Source of the DNA: Calycina herbarum
Lineage: Eukaryota; Ascomycota; Leotiomycetes; Helotiales; Pezizellaceae
Direction of reading: 5' to 3'
DNA: 64,000 bases
NCBI GenBank assembly: GCA_001414485.1
Contig: LLEY01000005.1
Span: 496,001 to 560,000 of the forward strand
In this document: positions 46,022 through 56,645 of the stretch, piece by piece
How positions within the stretch are numbered: position 1 is the stretch's first letter
Layout of the letters: every line of letters starts with the position of its first letter
Made by a program: the position numbers and the translations under genes
Notes under the pieces: generated by a model
Database searches by the model: none
What the model was told of the DNA's origin: nothing
The model's input: only the letters and a program-made list of their open reading frames with translations

Positions 46022-48453
46022 ATGGCACTTGAGAGTCCCCTGGTTCACTCGCCGGCAAATATCATGTCTGCCTTCTCGCCCTACGCGGACTTCTCTTTAT
46101 CACCAAATTCCCCAGCACAACACTCCCACCCTCTTCAATCGCTGTTCGTGTTCCCCCAATCACACTGCCTCGATACGTGAAATTGACGAGCCAGTCTTAG
46201 TTCCGCACGCAGTTCGGCCGAGTCAAACGGACTCCATCCACACTTGTTTGATTACGGACTTTCTCCCAGCAGCGCGCAAATGGCCAGTCCAAGTGATATG
46301 GTTGGTCCATCGCCCGTCACTTCGAATGGCACAGAGACGACCGAAATCGAGGATGAAGTTGCGGACGAGGCCCAAGAAATTGATTCCGCATCCAGTGTAG
46401 AATCTACGGAAGTGCAGCAATCAGCAGTAAGTTCGCGCCTGTGGGGTTGACGGATTGGCGCGCACAGTACGTACTGACACGACGCGCAGTTGAAGCGACT
46501 TAGTACGAATCTATCAGACCGTTTCAGAACGACCCTCGACGATGAATCGACAGTATCGGTTATACATGCGCCGGAGGGTTATGGGAATTTTGTGAGTTGG
46601 ATCTGGTCTACCGTCAGCAGATTGCTGACCAGCTAAGGCTACTCCACCAAAAACCATCACACCAGAACAACCACCAGTGGCAGATAGGGCGACTCCTATT
46701 CCATATCGACACGAGGAGACTGAGCCCCAAGCTAACAAGATGAGAATGGAATTGCTTGCACCAGATAAGGTATTTTACCCCTCTACCCCTCCTCAAGTAT
46801 ATAACTAAAGCAAAAAAGACAACACAACCAAGCCCCATATCCCCTCCGCCAATCTCCACAGATGTTGCACCCATCAAATTCGGACTCGAAAATGCCACCC
46901 CTCGAGCTCAAACCCGTCAGGAGGTGGAAGCTCTAGGTAGCAGCAAATTGGGGCGGTCCAGTAGTGCAAACAGCCTCGAAGGTTTGTCAACTAACACCAG
47001 GAGCCAGCCACATTACTCATGGTTTGCAGGAATCCCAGAAGACCAGCAAGAGACTGAAGAAGATGAATTCGATGCCCATACTGTCCACAATTCCGACGAG
47101 GAAGTCAACGCCCTGAAGACGGCCCTGAATGAATGTTGGACCTTGTGCAATACTCTTGCGAGTCTTAGTTCAATACACCGTGAAAGAATATTTAGTTATT
47201 CTGGGACTGGTGATGCTCATGAAAAAGCATGGAAGTGCTGCTGGAAGTTATGCCAGAAACTTTACGATAGTCGGGACGAAGACCATGAGACCCACGTTAG
47301 ACCCACACTTGACCTGTGCCGGGATTTTTGTCAATCATTATTTGATGTTAGACAACATAAGGACGAGGTTGCTGACTCCGTCTTGCGTGTCAGTTTTGAA
47401 TTGAACAATCATCTTTACAACACACACGATCGCTCGCTTCCCGAAGCGTTTCGTGAGAGGACACTTGATTTTTACATCACTCTCTGTCACCGTCTGATGA
47501 AGCAGCGAAACGAACTCGCTGCAGAAACAGATGCACTTTTACGTGCTTGTTGGTCACTTGCTGAAATGCTTTTTAGCCTTCGTCAGAATAAACGGGATGG
47601 GAAAGCAGCAGATGAGGAACTTCTTGGATCTGCAGTTCAGGCTTGCTGGGAATTATGTGACTTATTCCGTGAGGGATGGACTCAAGTAAGACCAGAACGA
47701 GGCACGCCGCGACCATCTCAAACAACATTTGCACAGACATCTGATCAGATGAGCCGTTCCTCACATACAAAAAGTAGCAGCTTGACGAGTAGCAGCCTCA
47801 AGAGCTTGACTGAAAGTCCAGAACCTGCGAAACGACATGCAAGATATCGTGAGCCTGAAACTCCGACCACGGAGTTTGAGGACACACCTATCTCGCCCGA
47901 AGAAACCTCACCGAACATCCCGAATATATTAGTACTAGGCACGGAAGGAAGTCGTGCTTCGAATGCTCGATGGTCCAGTGCAACTTCGTCCCTGTCAGGC
48001 TACTCTCAAGGAAGCCAGAAATCCTCTAGCACAATTACATCCACCAACAATGAGGATGTCAACCTCACACGACTCAAAGTTCTCATCCTCAAAGCCGCCA
48101 TGAATGCCGGCTTTACTCGCACAACACCAACAACCTCGGCACCAAATAAAAACGACCCACCGGCCTTGCAGAGTTTTGTCAAAGTACTGCCCACAGGATC
48201 TTTTGGGTCTTTACCAGCACACGCAGCTCTTCTCACTGCATATCGAAATTTGGTGCTCGGTGACCCGACATTCAGAAATGCAAACTCTTTACCCGCAATG
48301 GGGAGAAAAGCGAGTGCGGTAGATGTTGCGAAGAGTGTCGGGTGGATGATGAATAGTGGACGATATACCTTCTTGAAAGATTTATTCCGATTGGTGTTTG
48401 GCTTCCATATTGAGGAAGCGGAGGGGAGAAAGAATGTCAGCATTACTGTCTAG
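46022..48453 (+). CDS. Conserved fungal protein of unknown function, helical repeat core
   Basis: Proposed exons 46022-46149, 46195-46426, 46490-46591, 46638-46769 and 46819-48453 give 742 residues. Exons 2-5 are secure (GTAAGT...GCGCAG, GTGAGT...CTAAG, GTATTT...AAAAG). The first intron is only 45 nt with a weak donor (GTTCCC), and both exon 1 and exon 2 share one reading frame separated by two stops; a later start at 46280 is the alternative. The protein is disordered at both sides of a central domain, residues about 300-490, rich in Trp, Cys and Leu with a recurring helical phrase (ECWTLCNTLASL, KCCWKLCQKLYDS, LDLCRDFCQSLFDVR, RACWSLAEMLFSLR, QACWELCDLFREGW), which reads as five related helices. 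A second conserved block closes the protein (AAMNAGFTR, VDVAKSVGWMMNSGRY). I cannot name a function. Confidence 0.78.
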
Positions 48454-49461
48454 CTGACGAGAAATGGAGCGCTTTTCAACAAATTACGTTTGATTTTTGC
48501 CTTTCAACGGTCTGAAATATTTCGTCTCTCGCAAAACCACCGTCTCTTTTGAGAGGATGGATTCGAGGCATGAATCCGAGACCGAGATATTTTTCGGACG
48601 ATTGGAATTGGGTATTCCATGATTTGACACGATGATTACGTGTATTTTGACGAAAACTCCCGGTGTTGACAATACATTTGGAGGTAGAAATTTGGGTCTG
48701 CAAAGGCGTTGGTAATCAATTTGGAGTGTCCTGTGTTATATAGCATTCGTTTTATCTTGGTATTGGGAGCTGCGGGTTTGGTGACGTGGAATTTGCTTTA
48801 GATACCCCCCCCTTGGCAGAGCTACCTTTTGGCGTTTGATACATTGGTGGATTAAATTTTTTAAGTCACGTATTATTTTTGTTCCGGATTTTGTACTGTG
48901 AATTTTGTAATTTTTGTAAAATATTGTTTCGAAGGCTTCTTGGCTTTGAGGTTAGTTTCTTCTGGTTGGGGAATTAGAGGCTCTGTGGGAGGAAGTCCAA
49001 AAGCTCGCTTATTTGAATGAGACACACTCTTTTTCATGTTCTTGTCGTATAACATTTGTAGAATGGTGGTTACAATCGCCGTTGTTTTAAGTTCTTCTAC
49101 TGATATTCTAGAAGACCAAAATCTTTGCTTGATTACTATTCATTGTCGCGCCAGCTATATCTGGAGCTGGATTGTTCACTAATCATCAATTGATTGATAC
49201 CCTATCGGGGGTTTTAGCCGGAAATAGGAAAATATTGTATTGGAGCTCTGAGTAAGTGAAAAGAACCACCTCTTGAAGTGTTGGTCAGCAGTACTACTTC
49301 CATCTGCTATGAGGTTATCGCCGTATCTTCATTCCACAAGATTTCCAAGCAAAAGCTCGCTCTCAAGAAGTTGCAAAGGATTTAAGGAAGAAACGTCTCC
49401 TGAAGTATCAGTTGTCTCAATCTGCCGAGAATCTTTAGCCTTGAAACCTAAATTTGAAATT
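48454..49461. other. Intergenic region, 1.0 kb
   Basis: Contains the 3' UTR of the preceding gene and the promoter of the zinc-cluster gene. A C8 run lies near 48805. In-frame codons upstream of 49462 (from ATG 49273) could extend the next protein by 63 residues but look like 5' UTR. Confidence 0.5.
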
Positions 49462-50602
49462 ATGTCCTATTCCAGACCACGTTCTACTAAGAGGGATCGT
49501 GTTCCTGTCTCTTGTACCGAATGCCATAGGAGAAAGAAGAAATGCGATCGCCTCTCTCCTTGTAAGGACTGCAATGAACGTGGCATACCCCAGCTATGCA
49601 AGTATGTGGAGTCAAGGTATGAATGACACCATAAATTCCTTTGGATCACTGATCACTGATCACCAATGCTCTTTTTAGCATCCCCAATACCCTCGGCGTC
49701 ACACAGGCTGCCCGAAGCTCAGTCACGAACCGGCGATTTATCACAACCCTGCAAGCCATTCCCATCAGCTCGGAGTCGATCAACCAATTAGCTAGCCTTT
49801 CTACAGCCCAAAATCAGACGTATTTTCAGCATGAGTTTGGATGTGATGACTCTTTGGGGATTTTACCTGATTCATACATTTCATCACAAAGTTATCGCCT
49901 AGCATCCACATTCTCGAACTTCAACCCCGAAGATTTTCCAATGGGATTTCCCACTGTTACGAGTGGCGTGCTTTCGAATCAGAAGATTCGTGTTCCTGGT
50001 GGGTTGAGTCAATACTCTACTTTACCGAGTGAAGAAGATGAGCCAATGCCAAAAGAACTTCTCATTCATTACTGTAAGTCTCGCAACCCTCCCTCATTAA
50101 AGTACCTTAAAACTTATCCTCGCACCCACCAGTTATAGCCCGTCTCGCCCCCTGGCTCAGCTACCTAGACAACACACTAACCCCCTCCTCACCCCGTCTT
50201 GGCTGGCTCCCCTTCGCCATCTCTCACCCGCCCCTCTTCTACGCTACCCTCCTGACCGCCGCCGTCCACCTCAATCGCCGTAAACCACTTAAAGATCCTG
50301 GTGCACTTACTTGGTACAAATTGCAAACTATCAAACATGCAAATGAGAAGATGGGTGAGCACCCGGGAAATGTGGGGGAACAGGCTAGTGATGAGATGAT
50401 TATTGTGGCGCTTGTGTTACTGTATTTTGATGCTAGGGATGTGGTTTGTACGGAGGAATTTGGGGTTCATTTGAGGGGGATTGAGAAGATGGTTGAGGTC
50501 AGAGGAGGAGTTGGAGTGTTGGGGATGAGAGGGATGGTTTCTAATTGGCTTGCGGTGTGCCATGGTCCGTGGAGTGAGGGGTGGATTGAGGGGGGGTTTT
50601 GA
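49462..50602 (+). CDS. Short Zn2Cys6 fungal-type transcription factor
   Basis: Three exons (49462-49616, 49679-50073, 50133-50602) give 339 residues. The binuclear zinc cluster is complete: Cys18, Cys21, Cys28, Cys34, Cys37 and Cys46 (CTECHRRKKKC ... CKDC), preceded by a basic stretch. These nuclear proteins bind CGG-containing sites and regulate nearby or pathway genes. The C-terminal part (FIARLAPWLSYLD, RLGWLPFAISHPPLFYATLL, IIVALVLLYFDARDV, FGVHLRGIEKMVEVRGG) matches the beginning of the fungal-specific 'Fungal_trans_2'-type regulatory domain but stops after about 150 residues, when that domain usually runs 300 or more. The gene may therefore be naturally short or truncated at the 3' end. 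The start was chosen to place the zinc cluster near the N-terminus; an in-frame ATG at 49273 is possible. Confidence 0.83.
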
Positions 50603-51610
50603 TGGCGATGTGATGAGGTGTTTTGTTTTCATGATGAATTTGGTATTTATTTTGCCATTCTTTTGGGTTTGGGCTTGGGTTTGTATTTTCTAGAAGTCTG
50701 ATTCTGGTTCACTTTTCAAAAACCATTTCATTTTCCACACTCTGACGCATTGACGAGTTATTTTGCTTCTTTAGTTTTCAAGAACCTCAGAGGGGCTTGA
50801 TTATGAGCTCTACTCATGAGTGCAATAAGAGTGTAAGCCATAGTTCGCTATACCATTGGTAATATAGTCAGTTCAATTGTACGAGAAGGTTAGAGTAATT
50901 GAAATAAACTATACCATTTACCGAAAGACTTAACACAAACCAAATCCACTCTTCCAAACTATCACCCGTTACTATCTTTAAGTGATTCAATTAGTCGAGA
51001 ATCCAGAGGGGAATAGTATCTAACGTTTATTGTTAGGTGTACTGTGAACGAGGATATAGGACTTCTCCCATATACTTGCCGACTCCCTCAAGTCTGGTCA
51101 CGAGTCTAAAGCTTCGTACTAAGCACTCTTTATTTCTTTTGTTCATCTATAGACTCATTGCTCTTATACGTAGTTGAAAGCAACATAATACTAAAAAAAA
51201 TACCATCATGATCTACAGTACAAGTCATGTTCTACTATCACTTTCTTGAGTTTCGCTTATATCGGAGATAGCGACCACTTGCAGAAAGGTGTCAGCACTT
51301 GCATATATGTCGGTTTTATTTTCTGTTACAGCCACTTGAAAGTTTTAAGTCGGACTTAGGGATTTGACTTCATAAGTACCTTACAGATGTCAGTCTGCGA
51401 AGTGTTGCTCTCGTTTTACACCATGCATCGGTGTTTATGTATCGGCGTATGCAACTTGCTTACATGCTTTTGTGTGACATTATTCTCCGATTCACTGCAT
51501 ATGTATCAAAATGTTTGACTTAAAAAACTTCAGTCCTGAGTATATAAGATCCCATTACTCCTGCTCATATTATATCTCATCAACTCAATACAGAAATCCT
51601 CTCTAACAAG
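50603..51610. other. Intergenic region, 1.0 kb
   Basis: AT-rich from about 50800. No gene or clear repeat recognised; it ends with the promoter of the isochorismatase-like gene. Confidence 0.55.
51541..51547 (+). promoter_or_regulatory. Probable TATA box of the isochorismatase-like gene
   Basis: TATATAA, followed by GATC, 70 bp upstream of the ATG at 51611 and in a normal position relative to a TCATCAACTCAATACAG leader. Good consensus match; function inferred. Confidence 0.5.
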
Positions 51611-52303
51611 ATGTCTTCTCTACTACTAAACACTGCTATCGTTATTATTGACCCCTACAATGACTTCCTTCACCCCTCCGGAAAACTGAACAACATGCTC
51701 GCCTCCAGCCTGGCAGCAACAAATTCCATCGCCCATCTCCAAACACTTGTCAAGTATGCACACACCCATCAAATCCCTATATTCTACGGTCTTCACCAAC
51801 AAGTTCGACCTGGATTTCTTGTAGGCTGGAACCATCCTACCGCCACCCAAAAAAGTCAGAAGGAGCATTCCGCTTTCGAGGAAGGAAGTTGGGGTGTAGA
51901 AATCTACGAAGGTTTGGAACCCGATATTTCGAAGGGAGATGTGGTCGTGAGCAAACATTGGTGTAGTTCTTCATTCCAGAACACGGATTTGGAATATCAA
52001 TTGAGACAGAGGGGTGTGGAGAATTTGATTATGGGAGGTATGACGGCGAATACCTGCTTGGAGTCTACCGCTCGATACGCTTATGAGCTGTAAGTTTTTA
52101 AGCTGCCTTCCTTGTGAATTGAGAGCTGGCATTAACAAACTTCAAAACTTAGGGGTTTCAATATCACCTTGTTGAAGGATGCTACTGCAGGTTTCAGTGT
52201 AGAACAGAAAGATGCTGCTACGGATTTGATTTGGCCTCTTTTCGCAAATCGGGTCTTGACTGTTGGGGAATGGATTGAAAGTGCGGAGAATGCAGAAAAG
52301 TGA
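51611..52303 (+). CDS. Isochorismatase-family cysteine hydrolase
   Basis: Two exons (51611-52089 and 52153-52303; GTAAGT...ACTTAG) encode 209 residues, the usual size of single-domain members. The family includes isochorismatases, nicotinamidases and related amidohydrolases using a Cys-Asp-Lys triad. Visible: Asp14 in AIVIIDPYNDF, Lys115 in VVVSKHWCSSSF, and nucleophile Cys149 in MGGMTANTCLESTARYA, with the Gly-Met-Thr before it positioned for the cis-peptide seen in the family. The protein lacks a signal peptide and is probably cytosolic. Several fungal homologues degrade salicylate precursors or amides, but substrate cannot be read from this sequence. A good TATA box precedes it. Confidence 0.9.
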
Positions 52304-53145
52304 TTGGAATGGTTAGTGGGAGCTGGAAGTTGGGGCTCAAAATATCTCTGGTGGTCTTTCATAGTCGAGGTGAAGTAATTTGAAAATAATTCACCTCACA
52401 GCTACCTTATCTGAAACCAAATCCAACCCATCAACCCAAAAAAGACCTTTTTATTTCATTAGCCCCCACCACATTTTAGGGTAGCCCATTCCAAACGAAT
52501 CGTGGAAATGGATTTTTCAGAACCTGACTCATATTGTAAAGTCGTGCTTTGTGGAATCTGGCTTATACGACTAGGCCATACCAGGGAAGAATGTGTCAGT
52601 TATAGCGAGTTCACCTGCATTAAGTCATTCTATAACCACAATAGAACCGCAGCTAGGTTAGACTACAAATATTTAAATATTTGAGATATAGGTCTGAAGA
52701 CACTAGTCCTAGCAAATTGTGCCACCTAAAGGAAGTCAACACTTCTACTTCTATTCCTATAGAAATTAGTAATATTTGTAGGAATATAATGGGATGGTAG
52801 TACATTCAGTATTTCGCTGAGGCTTCAAGCTTACACTCGCGATTTGCTTTACATCATTTTATATTGTTCTTAAGTGATTTTGTTGATTAAATAGAGTCCA
52901 ATAAATTGAGTTACTAGCTTCGATTGACTATTTCGTATCAAAGCTCATTATTCTTATTTATCTTAAGTCAAATAGATCTTTAGTAATTACATAGCGTCAC
53001 TTTTCAAGTTTTCAAGGATAGTGCTTTTAACAAGGAAGAGAAAGTTATAATAGAAGTATTATGGCAAAGTAAAAGTGATTTCTTTTATTTCTATTGAATG
53101 CCTGACAATGAATGGTCCAGCTCCCGCCATCGCTATGCCTAGCTA

Positions 53146-53198
53146 GCACTCGAGCCCTACAAAACAATTGCACTAGATGTAGATTGCCGACTAAACCC
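53146..53198 (-). other. Possible degenerate tRNA-derived (Pol III box A/box B) sequence
   Basis: On the minus strand GGGTTTAGTCGG (53198-53187) matches the box A pattern TRGYNNARYNGG except for its first base, and GGCTCGAGTGC (53156-53146) resembles box B GGTTCGANTCC with two differences. They are 30 bp apart, close to the tRNA spacing. No intact cloverleaf could be folded by hand: the acceptor stem GCCATAG pairs only imperfectly with CGATGGC and the T stem does not pair. A decayed tRNA or SINE head is possible; chance is not excluded. Confidence 0.25.
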
Positions 53199-53312
53199 CT
53201 ATGGCAGCTGCGTAGAAAAATGGAGAAACCTCTCAAACTAAGCTAGAACGTGCCAGTTGTTCTGTCGCGTCGCGTCTCGTCGCCTGAAAAGAATCAACAA
53301 AACGCCCCAAAC

Positions 53313-53443
53313 TGGTTACCAAAAACCAACAAAACTCTAACCGCCCGGCGCACCGGGCGGCTCTATCCCCCCGGACGGGATAGATCGTAGAGAAACCTCG
53401 CAAGGTTTTTTACTGTACCGATTTCCACCGCGGGAACACCGCG
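53313..53443. repeat. Array of consecutive short hairpins
   Basis: Five stem-loops follow one another: TGGTT-6-AACCA (53313-53328); CCGCCCGG-CGCA-CCGGGCGG, a perfect 8-bp stem (53341-53360); TCTATCCC-7-GGGATAGA, perfect 8-bp stem (53362-53384); AAACCT-CGCA-AGGTTT (53393-53408, two further flanking pairs if G-T is allowed); CGCGG-5-CCGCG (53429-53443). The second and fourth share the loop CGCA. The island is GC-rich inside AT-rich DNA. It could be a structured RNA, a mobile hairpin element or a mitochondrial insertion; the sequence alone does not decide. Confidence 0.7.
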
Positions 53444-54736
53444 ATAGAACTTATCTAGACTCTGGCGTGTAAAGTACTAGTTTTTTCGAAAGGGGGGAGG
53501 ATGAGGAGGAGGAGGGAGGAAACAGTTAATGGTTTTACTTGAGACGGGCTCAAAGTTCACATATTAACTGACTAGGCCAGGCGAGCAAGCTCTAGTTTTG
53601 TAATAGCCGTGTGTCTAATTTATGGTTATGAATGGGATCTGTAATTGTGGGTACTGTGGGTGGATCATGTAATAAGCGATGGGGTTGGCTAGCGGGGGAG
53701 CTTCGGCTAGTGCGGGAGCTAGTCGCTAGTGCGAGGTTTTGCTGAGGGTTTATTGTTTAAAGCAGGGAGCTTTTTGGTAAATATCCGCAGCAAAAATTCG
53801 AAGTCTCTTCCAAACTGCTAACTAAACTCCGACCGTCTTTCTTTCCACAAAGAGATCACAAGCCCAATGATCCAAAGCATGTTTCGGCAAGACCTTTCAT
53901 CCCTCTGACCCACCCCCGATCAAGCATGATATTCCTTGCCCTCATTCTCACTCTCTTCGTTATCGCTCTCGTCTTCGAATGCTTTAGCGTCACAACTCAT
54001 CGACCTGAAAGCAATTCGTAGAATTTCCCATCGCAGCAAGCTATGAAGTCGTTGGGTGACGAGAATAAGAAGAAAATCAGTAAGACAAATGATAGTGTGT
54101 GTATCAACCTCAATGTTGAGAAGAAACCTAGTGGGTCTGTGCGGTAACCGGTTGATGCATGGATTCATCAGCGGGTTCGGTGCGAGCAAATGGGAGCACA
54201 GTGGCATAATGATTAATTTGTGATATTTAGTATCCTTCGGGGATGGCGAGAGGAGGGCTACTGTACTCGGTGTAAATTTGTGATAGTAGTTGTTAGCAGA
54301 GAAATCTATGTTTGCGAAAGGCTGAATAGAGCTCATATATCCAAGCTAAATAGTCATTGTATGGCTTTTAGGTCTTTGAAAGTTGATAATTTGAGTTTCT
54401 AGTGTTTCTTTTTTGAGACTTCAAGGGTAGTTACGTGATACTATTGACAAGGAGAGAGAGAGGGACGAAGGAAGTATAATAGGTAAGGTGTAGGTGGAAC
54501 AACATCTTTTTATGTTAATTATTATTTGGGGCAGATTTGTCTCTATGAGGGTTTCTTTTTTTTTTGAAACATACTGCGGGGTTTACAAAAGTACAATTGC
54601 TCCACGTATAAATCGCCTGTCAAGAATTTTAAGAGGTCTCGCTTAAGCAGAGGACCAATATGGAGGCTCTGCTTCAACTCAATGACAGGTTATAAGCATA
54701 CACGACATAGACCAAGGCACGTTTGTTTTTCGGCAG

Positions 54737-55296
54737 TCACTTGAAATAAAAAGGAAAGTTTGAAAGTTTGAACGAATTTGGATTCAATTTAAGAGGTGGG
54801 GGAGGTTCTTTTATTCTATTGATTAGCGAAGGGGAGGGGAGAGCGTCGATGCTCCGAGAAAGAGAAAGTAGATGTGACTTACATATTTTCCAACTCTTCA
54901 ATCCCAAAGCTTACCTCAACTTTAATCCCAGAAGGGCAAAGTGCAGCCTCCACTTGTTGCTCATCATTGTGCTTTTCAAGCACCTGGGTTACCAGCATTT
55001 GGGGCTGAATTGGGTAAAGCAGTTAGTACATCAATGGCTGTAATAAACGTATCGGCTTGAACACCATCCTCGCCCCATTCAGCAATGAGTCGATCCTTGT
55101 GGCGGTGCCAGTGTACCGCCAGGGTGTTGGCGGCGTAAGCTCGAAGATGCGGAATACCTCGCCGAGTCATTTCCGCAGCTATCCGCGAAGCCACCACTTC
55201 CCAAGTTACACTTCTCGCTGGGTCCGGATGGAATTTGAAGGGGATCAGGGACATGAGAAGTGCTTCTTCGAATTCGTTCCAAGATGGGTTAACCAT
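54737..55296 (-). CDS. Small SANT/Myb-like protein
   Basis: Three exons on the minus strand (55296-55063, 55004-54883, 54815-54737) give 144 residues. The first exon encodes a SANT/Myb-like helix bundle: WNEFEEALLMSLIPFKFHPD, SVTWEVVASRIAAEMTRRGI and YAANTLAVHWHRHKDRLIAE, with the regularly spaced tryptophans (TW, HW) expected of this fold. Intron 1 has the canonical GTACTAAC branch sequence and CAG acceptor with a weaker donor (GTTCAA); splicing replaces a short read-through tail with PQMLVTQVLEKHNDEQQVEA. Intron 2 has a perfect GTAAGT donor. Such short SANT/Myb-like proteins are frequent in helotialean genomes and are presumed nuclear DNA-binding or chromatin proteins, but no target is known. 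If intron 1 were not spliced, a 106-residue form would result. Confidence 0.68.
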
Positions 55297-56645
55297 TGTG
55301 TTGTTTGATGTTTGGGTTGTGGGTTGTGGGTAGAGAGATTATTGTTAGGGATGATTGATGATTGTGAGTTGGAAGGGAAACTTATGAAGCTATATAGACA
55401 TGGGAAATAGCTTATTCTTACGAAAAACAATCAATAGATAGCTTCATTAGTCGAGTCTCTTTGTGCTGTTCTTGCATCGTCTCGTCAACAATGGGTAAGG
55501 AGACATGATGAACAAGGAGAATAACAAGCGAGAACCTAGGGGTCAAAAAAGAGAGACATCTAATCAGTCGCTACATCATTACTAGATACAACAAACTGAA
55601 CAGTTTAAACGTCCAACCTGGAGAATATGAGAGTGAGGGGAAAGCTTATTACACTGCCGAGGTGTTGTTAGACCTTAGTATTCTACAGAGCAAGTGACAA
55701 ATTACAATATTATGAGCCGTGAATATTAACTTCACCAAATCAACTCCAAGGGTTAGATGTAAAGCGTATCTATATTTCAAGAGTTCCCAAGATGCTAAGT
55801 GAAAAGAAAGTAACCCCCAAATAAATAAATTAGAAGCAAGGGAACGTTGAACTTAAATTCCTTGAAATGTATCTCTAGAATGAATAAGAAGTCCAGCTAC
55901 AAATTGGTTAATCATAAGGCAAATATCAAGAATGTATCAACCAAGAAAAAAAGGCATGAGGTCACCCTTCAGCCCAAAAAAACCCCCAATTTCCAGAAAG
56001 CAGCTCGTGGATTTGAGTGGGCATAAAAGAGAAAATGAGGACATTAGTTTTCCCTGCTTTTCCTTGCAAGACTACCTACCAATCACCAATCCCCACTTTC
56101 CACTTCCCAATTTCCAAATTCCATCTCACGTCACATTTCCATTCACATCATAGCAATCAAAATCAAGAATCAAACAAACTCGAGAGAACAATCATGTATT
56201 TCATTTCTCTACCACAAAACGCCATCAACCTATGCAAGCTCAATGACCGTGGTATATCCACCGCTCTAATCTATCAGGGTATAAAACTCAAACTCAAAGA
56301 ATAGAAAGAAAGAAAAACATCACCACCCTCAACCAGTGAGAACAACAAGGGTATATCCACTCCACGCTCGATAAAAAGGAAAGTAAATCATCATAAAAGA
56401 CCGTTGCGGGTAGGGAAACCCCGGGTATCAATCCCTGACATGAAAACAAATTGACAATAAAAGAAAGAAGAAAGAAGAAGTATGTACAAGAATTGTTCAT
56501 TTATCGAAACCCCAAATGCCAGTTGAACCAGCGCCGTTGGTATGTATCCCTTGGTATCATTTTGCTGCCCAAATTACGCCTGTTCCCCAGTTCGAAAAAA
56601 AGAAGAATGAAGAACAAAATTGACAGGTCGAATCCGTGATGGCGC
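55297..56645. other. Intergenic region, 1.3 kb
   Basis: AT-rich, no gene recognised. Short plus-strand frames at 55932-56304 have no support. Contains the promoter of the SANT-like gene and the 3' end of the LPMO-like gene. Confidence 0.55.

Larger units (their letters stand above)
52304..54736. other. AT-rich intergenic region with GC-rich structured island
   Basis: 2.4 kb. The part 52500-53060 is AT-rich without genes. A possible Pol III promoter pair (minus strand, 53146-53198) and a run of hairpins (53313-53443) are listed separately. From 53500 come purine-rich (GGAGGATGAGGAGGAGGAGG) and GCTAGTGCG-type repeated stretches to about 53740. A 138-codon minus-strand frame at 53920-54336 has a Ser/Pro start and an acidic end but no motif, and is not called. 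Confidence 0.55.

Noticed and set aside
53920..54336. 138-codon minus-strand frame with an acidic C-terminus
   Set aside because: No recognisable domain; composition resembles translated AT-rich non-coding DNA; no splice or promoter evidence.
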